From Arthrobacter sp. MMS18-M83 (GTDB lineage: Bacteria > Actinomycetota > Actinomycetes > Actinomycetales > Micrococcaceae): DNA of 64,000 bases. Positions 8,094 to 17,088 of the stretch are shown piece by piece. A program made the translations under genes and the position numbers. The first letter of the stretch is position 1. Each line of letters starts with the position of its first letter. The stretch spans positions 496,001-560,000 of the forward strand of contig NZ_CP113343.1 in the NCBI RefSeq assembly GCF_026683955.1. Direction: 5' to 3'. The notes below the pieces were generated by a model that saw only the letters and a program-made list of their open reading frames with translations, did not search any database and was not told the DNA's origin.

Positions 8094-9206
8094 GTGACCG
8101 AGGCTCCGGGATCGGCGCGGTTGATCCTCGTGGACGGAATCACCCACCTTGACGAGGAAATGGCCGTGTTCGAGGCGATGCTGACCGGGTGGGAGCGGCA
8201 GCAGAAGTCCCGCTTGCTGGCAGATACGACGATTGCTCCCCGGATGGCGTTGCTGCGGCGGTTCACGGAATTTTCCGGCTCCTATCCGTGGGAGTGGACC
8301 GCCGGCGATCTCGAGGATTTCACGGTCTCGCTGATGTCCGGCAGCGCCCGCCTGGCCCCCTCGACGATTCGCGGCTACCACTTCACCTTGCGGCTGTTTT
8401 GTGACTATCTGATCGACGGGCGCTACGGGTGGATCCAAGCATGCGCGGACCGGTTCGAGCAGATCCCCTCCCAGGTATGTCATGACTTCAATACCGTCGC
8501 GCATCTGCATGACTACGAAGGCCGGCCGGAACGGCGTCCGTTCACCTATGACGAGCTGCAGCACCTGTTCGATTTCCTGGACACCCGGGTGGAGCAGGTG
8601 GCACGCTCGGGCCGCAAGGGCGCATTGGCCGCGTTACGGGATGCGCAGATGATCAAAACGACCTACGCGTTCGGGTTGCGCCGCAACGAGTTGTGTCAGC
8701 TCGATGTTGCGGACCTGCGGCCGAATCCGCACATGCCGCACTGGGGAACCTACGGGTCCATCCACGTCCGCCACGGCAAATCGTCCAAGGGCGGGACCCC
8801 GAAGCGACGCACGGTGCTGGCCGTTCCCGAGTTCGATTGGGCGATCGAGGGTCTCAAGCAGTGGGTCGAGCAGGGCCGCCCGATCGTGCGCCCGAGGAAC
8901 CATGCCGCGCTCTGGGTGAGCGAGCGGCTGAGCCGGGTCTCGGCCAAGCACCTGGACAAACGGTTCAGCCGGCTCCGTGCCGAGGCAGGCCTGGATGAGG
9001 CGCTGACGCTGCATTGCCTGCGGCACTCCTACGTGACGCATCTGATCGAGTTTGGCTACCCGGAACGCTTCGTCCAGGAACAGGTCGGCCATTCCTATGC
9101 CTCGACCACCGCGATCTACACCTCGGTCAGCAACGATTTCAAAAACAAGGCCCTCCAGGCCGCATTGAAACGCGTTTACACCCCGACCCCGACAAAGGAG
9201 CCGTAG
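8094..9206 (+). CDS. Tyrosine recombinase, first gene of a three-gene module
   Basis: About 370 residues from a GTG at 8094, preferred because GGGGGTAGGA lies just upstream; a TTG at 8082 is also open. The N-terminal core-binding domain includes STIRGYHFTLRLFCDYLIDG. The catalytic domain has FGLRRNELCQLDVADL (Arg I), a Lys region SSKGGTPKRRTV, LHCLRHSYVTHL (HxxR), GHSYASTTAIYTSVS (His and Tyr nucleophile). All catalytic residues are present, so it should be active. It abuts the XRE gene with no gap (stop 9206, start 9207), implying coupled expression and joint function. Confidence 0.9.
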   Translation: MTEAPGSARLILVDGITHLDEEMAVFEAMLTGWERQQKSRLLADTTIAPRMALLRRFTEFSGSYPWEWTAGDLEDFTVSLMSGSARLAPSTIRGYHFTLRLFCDYLIDGRYGWIQACADRFEQIPSQVCHDFNTVAHLHDYEGRPERRPFTYDELQHLFDFLDTRVEQVARSGRKGALAALRDAQMIKTTYAFGLRRNELCQLDVADLRPNPHMPHWGTYGSIHVRHGKSSKGGTPKRRTVLAVPEFDWAIEGLKQWVEQGRPIVRPRNHAALWVSERLSRVSAKHLDKRFSRLRAEAGLDEALTLHCLRHSYVTHLIEFGYPERFVQEQVGHSYASTTAIYTSVSNDFKNKALQAALKRVYTPTPTKEP

Positions 9207-9542
9207 ATGGCACGGAAACTGAGCATGCAATGGAACCTGCGCCAGCTCATGGCCGCCAAGGGCCTGTTCCAGACCAGCGACCTGATCCCGCTGCTGGAAG
9301 AACGGGACGTCCACCTGAGCAGGCAATACGTCCACCGGTTGGTGACCAAGCCCCCGCAACGGGTCAACATCGAGCTGCTCGCCGCGCTCTGCGACATCCT
9401 CGGATGCACCGCCGCTGACCTGCTCGAGTTCCGCATCGAGGAAGTCCGCGAGTTGCGCCACGTCGCCGGCGAGGCCGGGCCCGGCATCGGTGAGCTCCGA
9501 CCGATCCGGGCGAGGATCCGCAGGCCCCACGAGCCACAGTGA
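9207..9542 (+). CDS. XRE-family HTH protein, second gene of recombinase module
   Basis: A 111-residue protein with a Cro/CI-type helix-turn-helix: WNLRQLMAAKGLFQTSDLIP, a recognition region with SRQYVHRLVTKPPQRV, and ELLAALCDILGCTAADLLE, the typical final helix. A short Arg-rich tail follows. Its ATG directly follows the recombinase stop and its own stop overlaps the next ATG (ATGA), so all three genes are coupled. It probably acts as a repressor or as a DNA-binding accessory for the recombinase. Confidence 0.85.
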   Translation: MARKLSMQWNLRQLMAAKGLFQTSDLIPLLEERDVHLSRQYVHRLVTKPPQRVNIELLAALCDILGCTAADLLEFRIEEVRELRHVAGEAGPGIGELRPIRARIRRPHEPQ

Positions 9543-10984
9543 CCGGCCCCGCACGGACGCCCGCCCCGTGTTCGCGATGCGGTATCAACCGGCCCGCGGC
9601 CATCAGCGTGCAAGGCAAAAACATCTGCCAGGGCTGCCGCACCCGGCTGCAACGCAACCCCGGGCCGTGCCCGGGCTGCCAGCAACACCGGGTGCTCGCG
9701 TTCCACGACCGGCAGAAGAGGCAGATCTGCGCCGGCTGTGCCGGAGAAAAGCCCACCTACTCCTGCCAGCGCTGCGGCCGGGAGGACAACTGCTACGGGC
9801 GCAACTGCGGCCCCTGCACGCTCGCCGAGCGTGCCACCGAGCTGCTCACCGACCCGGACACCGCCCAGATCCACCAGCAACTGCAGCCGGTGTTCAACGC
9901 GCTCATGACCGTGGACCGCCCGCAGACCACGCTCTACTGGTTCCGCCGCTCCGAAGGACCCCTAATCCTGCACCGGATGGCGACCGGCGAACTGCAGATC
10001 AGCCACAAAACGTTCCAACTGCTGCCCTCGAACAAGACCACCAACTACCTGCGCGACTTCCTCACCGCGCTCGGGGTCCTCCCCCACTACGAGGCCAGGA
10101 TCGAGCGGATGCTGCCCTGGCTTGAGGACCAGCTGGACACCATCCCGAAAGCCGATGCGGACATCGTCCGGCGGTTCGCCCAATGGCGTGTCCTGCGCCA
10201 CCTGCGGCAAAAGGCCGCGCGCGATGAACTCACCAAATCCATGGTCCTGCAAGGCCGTGCGCAGATCAAAGGTGCGGCCCGATTCCTGGACTGGCTGACC
10301 CGCCACGACACCACGCTCACCGGCATGGGCCAGGCCGATCTGGAACGCTACCTGATCACCCACCCAGGCAGCGAAACATCACAGCATGCCTTCATCGGCT
10401 GGGTCCGTACCAGCGGCATCAACACCAGCCTGCGTATCCCCAAGCAGCCCCGGCGCTTTTCCTCCGTCACGATGAGCGAGGAAGAACGGTGGGGCCACGT
10501 CCAGACCCTGCTCCACGACCAAACGATGCGCCATTACACCCGCATCGGCGGCCTGTTCATGCTCCTGTTCGCCCAGCCCCTGACCACGATCTGCCGCATG
10601 CACGCGGACCAAGTCACCCTCACCGACGACGGCCAGGTCACCGTCACGTTCGAGCGCACGCCGATTCTCATGCCCGAACCCCTCGACCGGATCATCATCG
10701 AGCACATGAACCGGCGCGGCCAGGCCTCCTACGCCAGCCGGAACAGCCGCTGGCTCTTTCCGGGCGGGATCCCGGGCAACCACCTGGCCACCGAAAACAT
10801 CCGCGGACAACTCGTTGACCGCGGCATCAAACCCTACAACTCCCGCAAAGCAGCCCTGTTCCAACTCGCCGCCGAAATCCCGACGCCCATCCTGGCAGAG
10901 CTGCTCGGCATCTCCACGACCACCGCCCTCCGCTGGGCCGCACTCTCCTCCCGGAACTGGAACGCCTACATCGCGCAACGCTGA
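9539..10984 (+). CDS. Zinc-finger protein with degenerate tyrosine-recombinase-like domain
   Basis: A 481-residue protein. Residues 10-92 carry about six CxxC pairs (APCSRCG, ICQGC, PGPCPGCQQ, ICAGCAGE, YSCQRCG, GRNCGPC), pointing to several zinc ribbons. The C-terminal 250 residues follow the tyrosine-recombinase layout without its chemistry. LLFAQPLTTICRMHADQVTL aligns with the Arg I box, and RKAALFQLAAEIPTPILAEL with the HxxR box. LLGISTTTALRWAALSSRN aligns with the final box, with Trp where the Tyr nucleophile is expected. I infer a non-catalytic partner of the recombinase at 8094. Overlap with the XRE gene is 4 bp. Confidence 0.7.
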   Translation: MTGPARTPAPCSRCGINRPAAISVQGKNICQGCRTRLQRNPGPCPGCQQHRVLAFHDRQKRQICAGCAGEKPTYSCQRCGREDNCYGRNCGPCTLAERATELLTDPDTAQIHQQLQPVFNALMTVDRPQTTLYWFRRSEGPLILHRMATGELQISHKTFQLLPSNKTTNYLRDFLTALGVLPHYEARIERMLPWLEDQLDTIPKADADIVRRFAQWRVLRHLRQKAARDELTKSMVLQGRAQIKGAARFLDWLTRHDTTLTGMGQADLERYLITHPGSETSQHAFIGWVRTSGINTSLRIPKQPRRFSSVTMSEEERWGHVQTLLHDQTMRHYTRIGGLFMLLFAQPLTTICRMHADQVTLTDDGQVTVTFERTPILMPEPLDRIIIEHMNRRGQASYASRNSRWLFPGGIPGNHLATENIRGQLVDRGIKPYNSRKAALFQLAAEIPTPILAELLGISTTTALRWAALSSRNWNAYIAQR

Positions 10985-11081
10985 ACTCGACCCAGCAGAA
11001 TACGACCCCTCCGCCAGTACGCCGTGAGTAACAGCTCACGGGATGTCATGTAGCAGTTGTATCCAGCGTTGATGAACCGAC

Positions 11082-11609
11082 GTGAGTAGAAAAGCTTGCG
11101 TCGAATGTCTTGAAGGCTTCGAGCCGTCTCGCGCCTCTCAACGGTTCTGCACGAGCCGGTGCGCCAACAGGCAACGTGACCGTCGACGGCGACACCGGAT
11201 GCGGGGTGCAAGGGTCCAGCTGGCGACCAGCAAAGGCGCCGAAACGGAGTGCGTTTCGACGCTCACCACCCTCCAACCTGCCGCGAGCCAAGATTACGAC
11301 GAACTCATCAATATCTACCTAAAGCGCATCGACACAGTTGAAACAGCCCTCCGATCCCAGTCTTCAGAACTCGAGTGCCTCGAAGAGCAGAACGCAGCAC
11401 AACACGACCGCATCAGACTCCTCCAAAGCGAGCTTGCCCGCCTCAAACGCGCCCAACGAACGAATATCCAGGATCTGGCGCACGTCGCCGCCCGATTGGT
11501 TGCCGTCTCACACGCACAACGCGTCGCACTAGACCGCGCAACGTTGGACATCCTTCGCCGTCGCGGATGGAAACCAGCCCGTAAGCAATCCCCCGTCCCC
11601 CGGCCATGA
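11082..11609 (+). CDS. Zinc-finger/coiled-coil protein upstream of relaxase
   Basis: A 175-residue protein. The N-terminus has a CxxC (VECLEG, preceded by AC) and FCTSRCANRQRDRRRRHR, a zinc-ribbon-like segment with a strongly basic patch suited to DNA binding. Residues about 75-125 form a coiled coil (SELECLEEQNAAQHDRIRLL). Its stop overlaps the relaxase start by four bases (ATGA), so the two are translationally coupled. A relaxosome accessory factor that helps the relaxase at oriT is a reasonable inference; the family is not recognised. Confidence 0.6.
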   Translation: MSRKACVECLEGFEPSRASQRFCTSRCANRQRDRRRRHRMRGARVQLATSKGAETECVSTLTTLQPAASQDYDELINIYLKRIDTVETALRSQSSELECLEEQNAAQHDRIRLLQSELARLKRAQRTNIQDLAHVAARLVAVSHAQRVALDRATLDILRRRGWKPARKQSPVPRP

Positions 11610-14600
11610 CCATGTCGATCGCCCGGCTCTCCGCACAGTCCGGCCTAAAGTACCTGTTCAAGACAACGATGATGGACGACGTCTCTCCCACTCCCAGGGA
11701 CGCAACCACCTACTACTTGAAGGCCGGGACACCGCAAGGCCGCTGGCTCGGCTCCGGACTGGACGGCATCGGCCGAAGAACCGGTGACCTCGTCACGGAA
11801 ACCGACGCGAAGGCCGTTTTCGACGACGTCATCAACCCGGATACCGGCGCTCCGTTGGGCCGGGCACATGGCCAACCCAGCATCGTCCAAAACAGTAGTG
11901 GGCAAACCGTTACTCGCCGCGCTGTTGCCGGATTTGACCTCACGTTCAGCGTCCCCAAGTCCGTGTCCGTGCTCTGGGCGCTGAGCCCGCGGACCCTCCA
12001 GGACCAGATCCTTCAAACCCACCATGACGCCGTCACTGCCACCCTAGAATGGTTGGAAGAGTCCGTCATCCACACCCGCGCGGGCCGCAACGGCGTCGCC
12101 CGCATCGGCACTCGCGGGGCCATCGCGGCCGCGTTTGACCATTGGGAGTCACGTTCCGGGGATCCGCAGCTGCACACGCATCTAGTCATGGCCAACCGCG
12201 TCCAGCGGATCACCGACGGCTCCTGGGTCACCATCGACTCCAGGACCCTCTACAAGACCGCCGTCGCAGCCAGCGAACACTACAACGGCCTGCTCTTCGA
12301 CGCCCTCCACCGCAGCCTCGGGACCGACACCGACATCCGTCAGCCCACCGCAGCCACGCACAACCCCAGCCCGCAGCTCACGGGTGTCCACGACGCCCTG
12401 ATCCGTGAATTCTCCCACCGCTCCCGCCTCATCGAGGCGGAAACCGACCGCCTCGTCGCCGAATGGACCACAATTCACGGCACTCCCCCGACCGCGACAA
12501 CCACCATCAAACTCCGCCAACAGGCAACCCTCTCCACCCGCACCCCCAAACCGGACGCCATCGCGCCCCTGCATGAGCTGTCCGCCCAGTGGCGGGCACG
12601 CGCAGCGGCCAAGGGCTTCGAGCCCCGCTTCGTGCTGGCCAACACCATCCGGAGGTCACGGACCAATCCTTTCCGCTCGTCAGACTTCACCGCCGAGTGG
12701 GTGGACGCCGTCGCGTCGCTGACCAGGGAACAGGTTGCGGCGAAGCGCGCCACCTGGAACCGATGGAACCTCCTCGCCGAGGCCGAACGGGTCTGCGTCG
12801 CGATCCGCTGCCACACACCGGAGGATCGCAACGCCCTGATCGACGCCGTCGCTGACTCCGCCGAGGCCCAATCGGTCCCCCTCAACGAGTACCGCTACAG
12901 CGTCCCCGCGGACGCGCAGCCGGATCTCCGCCTCGGCAAGCAGAGCATCTTCGACTTCCACGGGTCACGTCTCTACACAGACGCGACCACTCTTGCCTGC
13001 GAGGAAGCCGTCATGGGGGCAAGGAACGACGACGGCGGCCCCGTTATCCGCGCAACCCTCGCCATGGAGGTACTCGCCGGATACAACCACCACGGTCGGT
13101 TCGGACTGCATGAGGACCAGCGGACCGCCGCGATCAAGGTGCTGCTGAGCGGGAACCGGCTCGACGCTGTCGTCGGTCCGGCCGGCACAGGCAAGACCAC
13201 CACCCTCGGCGCAATCAAGGCAGCGTGGGAAGCAGAATTCGGACCCGGAAGCGTTGTCGGCCTCGCTCCCGCGGCGGCGAGCGCCGAGGTCCTGGGACGG
13301 GAACTCGCCGTGCTCACCGAGAACGTCAGCAAGTGGCTCTACGAGTCTGTCGGCGAGGGAGCCAGCCACAGGGCTGAGCGCTTCCTCGCGACCGAGGCGC
13401 GCCTGGGCAATTCAGTGGCTCCAAGCACCCTCCTAGCGCAGGAAGCTACCCGGCTGGCCGCAGAGCAAAATCAGTGGCGGTTCCATCGGAACCAGTTGGT
13501 TGTCGTCGATGAAGCCTCGATGGTGTCCACCGTTCAGCTTTCGGCCCTTGTGCACCAGGCCCGGGATGCCGGAGCCAAGGTCCTATTGGTGGGCGATCCC
13601 GGGCAACTGGACGCGATCGACGCCGGCGGCGTCCTCGGCTGGCTGGACCGACAAGGCAAAACCAGCCGGTTGAGCACCATCTGGCGCTTCGAACACGTCT
13701 GGGAACGCGAGGCTTCGTTGAAACTCCGCAGAGGGGACATCGCTGCGATCACTGACTACGACCAGCATCAGCGCATTCGGCACGGCGCTTATCTGGACAT
13801 GGTCGACCAGGCCTACCTGAACTGGCAAGCCGACATCCTGGCCGGAAGGTCGTCCATCCTCATCGCAGCGGACAACGACACCGTCGGCATGCTCAACGAA
13901 CGCGCCCAGGCAGACCGCGTGATCCAGGGTCATGTGGACGCCGAACATGCGGTACTTCTGGGCGACGGGATGCGTGCCGGGCGCGGTGACACGATCATCG
14001 CGCGCCGCAACGACCGCACCATTGACGACAGCAATGGCGACTTCATCCGCAACGGCACCCTGCTCGACGTCGTACGTGTCGGCAGGCGCGACGGCTCCCT
14101 TACCGCGGTCCGCAGGGACACCGGCGCCACCGTCATGCTGCACCGGGACTATGTTGAGTCTGCAGTGGAGCTGGGATACGCGACGACCGCCCACCGCTCC
14201 CAAGGGCTCACGGTGGAGGCCGGCCACAGCGTCGTCACACGGGGCCGCCTCACGCGAGAGCTTCTGTACGTGAGCATGACCCGGGGACGCATGGGAAACT
14301 ACGCCTATGTCTGCGACGCTGACCCTACCGACGCCGAGCCTCTTGATCCCCCATTGCATGCGTCGTGGCGAGAGATCCTGGGAGAAGTGCTCGCTGCCGA
14401 AGGAGCCGAACGGACCGCTCACGAAGTCCGCGACGCCGAACAGCTCAGCGCCGACAGCTTGGAACGGCTCAGCGCCGAATACGACTACCTCGCACAAATC
14501 GCATCCGCCGAAGACCTGACTAAATTCCTCCAGGTGCACAGCCCCGGCAATGTTGGCGAACTCCAGCAATCCGCTTCGTGGGGCGCGACCGTCGCAGCGT

Positions 14601-15163
14601 GGCGCCGATCCACAGAAATCAGCCGATCAACTGCTCGGCGGATCGTTGCAAATGCGTTGGAGACAAGCACGAGAGCGAAAGACGCCACTGCCGTCATCCA
14701 TGCCCGGCTCCGTAACTTCGTGGCAGGAATGCCCGAACCTGAACCTGCCCTTATCCCAGACCCGGTTCAAGCTGATCGGCCCGATCTCGCCAACATGCTC
14801 GGGCAGGTGACGGAACGGATCAACCATAGGGCCGATGAGGTTAACAGAAGAGCACTCATTACGGAACCCGAATGGAAGCGAAACCTCCTCGAGATTCTGC
14901 AGGCGGCAGGCGTGGACGACATACTCCACGTGGTTGGCAGAGTCGCTGTCTACCGAGACAGATGGGGCATCGAAAACTCGCCGCTTCCGCTCGGACCTAT
15001 TCCAGTCGACTACGAGTGGGAACAGAAATCGCAGTACGAGAACATTCGGCGCTCAATTGACCAGGCGAGGTTCAGCTCCGTCGCGCACCACCAGCCTGGT
15101 CCGTGGGTGGAGGACTCGGTTTCCCGAGGGGCCAGCCTTATCAATGTCGGTTGGCAACTCTAA
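11606..15163 (+). CDS. traA: MobF-family conjugative relaxase-helicase (TraA/TrwC-like)
   Basis: An 1185-residue relaxase. The N-terminal TrwC domain shows Tyr candidates at residue 16 and at YY 36-37, and the metal triad H179, H190 and H192 in HWESRSGDPQLHTHLVMANR. The second half is a RecD-like helicase: Walker A VVGPAGTGKTTTL near residue 525, VVVDEASMV near 632, LLVGDPGQLDAID, and the UvrD-like motif TTAHRSQGLTVEAGHSVV. It would nick oriT, stay bound to the 5' end and unwind the strand for transfer. It is coupled to the upstream zinc-finger gene and divergent from the rest of the transfer genes. The gene is complete, with no missing motif. Confidence 0.93.
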   Translation: MTMSIARLSAQSGLKYLFKTTMMDDVSPTPRDATTYYLKAGTPQGRWLGSGLDGIGRRTGDLVTETDAKAVFDDVINPDTGAPLGRAHGQPSIVQNSSGQTVTRRAVAGFDLTFSVPKSVSVLWALSPRTLQDQILQTHHDAVTATLEWLEESVIHTRAGRNGVARIGTRGAIAAAFDHWESRSGDPQLHTHLVMANRVQRITDGSWVTIDSRTLYKTAVAASEHYNGLLFDALHRSLGTDTDIRQPTAATHNPSPQLTGVHDALIREFSHRSRLIEAETDRLVAEWTTIHGTPPTATTTIKLRQQATLSTRTPKPDAIAPLHELSAQWRARAAAKGFEPRFVLANTIRRSRTNPFRSSDFTAEWVDAVASLTREQVAAKRATWNRWNLLAEAERVCVAIRCHTPEDRNALIDAVADSAEAQSVPLNEYRYSVPADAQPDLRLGKQSIFDFHGSRLYTDATTLACEEAVMGARNDDGGPVIRATLAMEVLAGYNHHGRFGLHEDQRTAAIKVLLSGNRLDAVVGPAGTGKTTTLGAIKAAWEAEFGPGSVVGLAPAAASAEVLGRELAVLTENVSKWLYESVGEGASHRAERFLATEARLGNSVAPSTLLAQEATRLAAEQNQWRFHRNQLVVVDEASMVSTVQLSALVHQARDAGAKVLLVGDPGQLDAIDAGGVLGWLDRQGKTSRLSTIWRFEHVWEREASLKLRRGDIAAITDYDQHQRIRHGAYLDMVDQAYLNWQADILAGRSSILIAADNDTVGMLNERAQADRVIQGHVDAEHAVLLGDGMRAGRGDTIIARRNDRTIDDSNGDFIRNGTLLDVVRVGRRDGSLTAVRRDTGATVMLHRDYVESAVELGYATTAHRSQGLTVEAGHSVVTRGRLTRELLYVSMTRGRMGNYAYVCDADPTDAEPLDPPLHASWREILGEVLAAEGAERTAHEVRDAEQLSADSLERLSAEYDYLAQIASAEDLTKFLQVHSPGNVGELQQSASWGATVAAWRRSTEISRSTARRIVANALETSTRAKDATAVIHARLRNFVAGMPEPEPALIPDPVQADRPDLANMLGQVTERINHRADEVNRRALITEPEWKRNLLEILQAAGVDDILHVVGRVAVYRDRWGIENSPLPLGPIPVDYEWEQKSQYENIRRSIDQARFSSVAHHQPGPWVEDSVSRGASLINVGWQL

Positions 15164-15183
15164 ACTGGTCGGGAAGGCATGCC

Positions 15184-15744
15184 ATGATCTCGAACCCAGT
15201 CATCAAGCCGAAGGTTGCGACGCCCGCTCTGATTCTCGCCAGTGCGGTGGTGGCACTCTGCGCCGAATACCTTCCTGGAAGGTTGGCGGCCGGTTGGCAA
15301 CTTGATCCGGCCTATGTGCTTGGCTGGGCTGCTGTACTCAGCGCCGCCGTCATCGTCGGCAGAGTATGGATGATACGGTCCAGTCGCCGTCGTACGTGGA
15401 TTCTGGAAGCCGATGCAAAATGGCGTCACCTCGAGGATGCGAAGCGAACACACGGCACGACCGCAGAAATCACAGTCCTCAGCGTCGACGCCCTCGAACC
15501 CACCGGCTCGTGGATCACAATCAATTGGAACCGCTTCGGTCACGTTCAGAGTGCATGGCTCGAAGCCCTGGCAGAACCCATCTGGGCAGGGTCCGTTCTG
15601 TTGATATCACCGGATCCAACCCAGATCAGGCCTGGTTCGCCATGGCCGGCCCTGTACTACGTACGGGCTTCGAATTTTCTTGCCTGGGCCCCCATAGCGA
15701 AACTCTCTCAAGATCGGATATCGGACCGGGCGGTAAATCGGTGA
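15184..15744 (+). CDS. Small membrane protein downstream of relaxase
   Basis: About 186 residues from ATG 15184, 20 bases after the relaxase stop. Two hydrophobic helices lie near the N-terminus (TPALILASAVVALCAEYL and AYVLGWAAVLSAAVIVGRVW), followed by a basic stretch RSSRRRTW and a soluble C-terminal domain. I do not recognise the family. Position suggests a conjugation accessory or a surface/entry-exclusion type protein, but the sequence does not show it. Confidence 0.6.
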   Translation: MISNPVIKPKVATPALILASAVVALCAEYLPGRLAAGWQLDPAYVLGWAAVLSAAVIVGRVWMIRSSRRRTWILEADAKWRHLEDAKRTHGTTAEITVLSVDALEPTGSWITINWNRFGHVQSAWLEALAEPIWAGSVLLISPDPTQIRPGSPWPALYYVRASNFLAWAPIAKLSQDRISDRAVNR

Positions 15745-15937
15745 GCTTCAAGTAGCCAGAATCCCTTTTGCGCCCAGCTAAATTGATCGGAAGGCTTCTC
15801 GCCGGATCGGCTGGCTCTTGGCGCTCCCAATTAGAGTCCCTTGATCCTGTCCATCCTTTGCCGCCATTTCCGAAGCCCGTGTCCGCCGAGGCGTCACGGC
15901 GTCCAGGATCCGCCCCACTCACGACGGCGCATGGTGG

Positions 15938-15977
15938 CGCCCGACGCCGCAGGCAGTTGCGCAAGCGGCGTCGGGCG
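15938..15977 (-). terminator. 13-bp stem-loop after the DUF3761 gene
   Basis: The arms cgcccgacgccgc and gcggcgtcgggcg pair perfectly over 13 bp with a 14-base loop. It lies 25 bases beyond the stop of the minus-strand gene at 16003 and also beyond the plus-strand gene ending at 15744, so it can separate the two convergent units. No clear T-run follows. Confidence 0.6.
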
Positions 15978-16002
15978 TTCCAGCCATAGCCGACATGGGA
16001 CG

Positions 16003-17088
16003 TTATTTGTACCAGATGGCCACGCCTCCGTGGTGCGAGCACGTTCCGCTGTGGTTCGCGGAGAAGGACAGCGTGCCGTCGTTGCACAGTGCGGTCGCAC
16101 CCCCGCCAGGAACCGGAACCGGAGCCGGAGCAGGGGCAGGAGCAGGAGCCGCCGGCGGTGCGGGCACTGGTGCCGCAGGAACTACCGGGGCCGGCGCTGC
16201 GGGCACCGGTGCAGGTACGGGAGCCTGCACTGGTGCTTCCGGTGCAGGTGCGGCGTCCTGTGCCGGGGCGGAAGGGGTGGGTTCAGGTGTTGCCGGTGGC
16301 TTCTGGTTGGTGGGGGCTGTCTCGTTCGGGCAGTCACCCAGGACGCGTGCCATGGCGTCGTGTTCGGCTTGGGTGACCCACAGGTTGTAGGTGGCCTTGA
16401 CGGAGATCTGCCGGGCGACGTAATCGCAGCGGAAGCTCTTGTTCGGGTCGCGATTGAGGATGTCGTTGCGGGTGTCGCAGCCGTTGCGGTCGACATCGGC
16501 CCAGGCCTGGCCGAACTGGTCCCTGTCATACCCGGTCATCGGTGCCCGGCCCTTCACCGGCAGGGTAGCCAGCAGATCTACGGCTTTGGTGGAATAGCCC
16601 GGCTGGGATTTGGGCGCCGTGTAGCTGGCCGATCTGGACAGCTCGGTCACGCTGTCCGGATCCAGCGGTGTTCCTGTCTCGGTTACCGTCGGGGTAGGGG
16701 TCGGGCTGGAACTCGGGGAAGCTGCCGTTCCCGCGAGTTTCTGGCTGTCGGCGCTGGTCGGAGACGCTTGAAGGCCGTCGTTCGGCTTCGCCGGTGTAAG
16801 TGCGCCGCCGGAAATGAGGAGCACGAGCGCACCAGTCAGGACGATAGCCCCGGCTTTGCGGTCCCCGGGCACCATCGCCCAGGAACGCCGGCCCGTCACA
16901 ACGACATAGAGACCTGTCAGGAAAGAGAAAATTCCGGCCATAATCAGGACCCCGCCGATCCCGGACCCGAAGGCGGCAGGAACAAGGAAAAAGAGCAGGA
17001 GGATGCCCACGACAATCGTGGACACGGGCAGCCGGAACCGGCGCTTTCCCGGTGGCGTGTGATTCGTCAAGACAAGATCCCCATTCAA
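16003..17088 (-). CDS. Membrane-anchored protein with deleted DUF1524 nuclease core and DUF3761 tail
   Basis: 361 residues. Three N-terminal hydrophobic segments (STIVVGILLLFFLVPAAFG and two more) are followed by a Ser/Pro/Thr linker. A DUF1524-like start (GYDRDQFGQAWADVDRNGCD, TRNDILNRD) runs straight into the domain's end (CDYVARQISVKATYNLWVTQ). The middle, which normally carries the DH catalytic motif, is missing without breaking the frame. After about 60 residues of Pro/Ala repeats the protein ends in a DUF3761-like CSHHGG motif. It is last in the minus-strand transfer operon. Without the HNH core it is unlikely to be a nuclease; a cell-surface role is possible. Confidence 0.7.
   Translation of the reverse strand: MNGDLVLTNHTPPGKRRFRLPVSTIVVGILLLFFLVPAAFGSGIGGVLIMAGIFSFLTGLYVVVTGRRSWAMVPGDRKAGAIVLTGALVLLISGGALTPAKPNDGLQASPTSADSQKLAGTAASPSSSPTPTPTVTETGTPLDPDSVTELSRSASYTAPKSQPGYSTKAVDLLATLPVKGRAPMTGYDRDQFGQAWADVDRNGCDTRNDILNRDPNKSFRCDYVARQISVKATYNLWVTQAEHDAMARVLGDCPNETAPTNQKPPATPEPTPSAPAQDAAPAPEAPVQAPVPAPVPAAPAPVVPAAPVPAPPAAPAPAPAPAPVPVPGGGATALCNDGTLSFSANHSGTCSHHGGVAIWYK

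Larger units (their letters stand above)
8094..10984 (+). mobile_element. Three-gene recombinase element (recombinase, XRE, Zn-finger partner)
   Basis: Three tightly coupled plus-strand genes form one unit between the IS110 cluster and the relaxase operon. The arrangement is recombinase, small regulator and large zinc-finger pseudo-recombinase, unlike RIT elements, which have three active recombinases. Ends are not defined. A 7-bp inverted repeat (ccgtgag / ctcacgg, 11022-11041) lies just past the third gene. Confidence 0.6.

Noticed and set aside
16090..16290. Tandem-repeat or CRISPR-like pattern
   Set aside because: It is low-complexity coding sequence for a Pro/Ala linker; there are no regular spacers. 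The PTPTPT stretch at 31140-31215 is likewise coding. No CRISPR array was seen anywhere.
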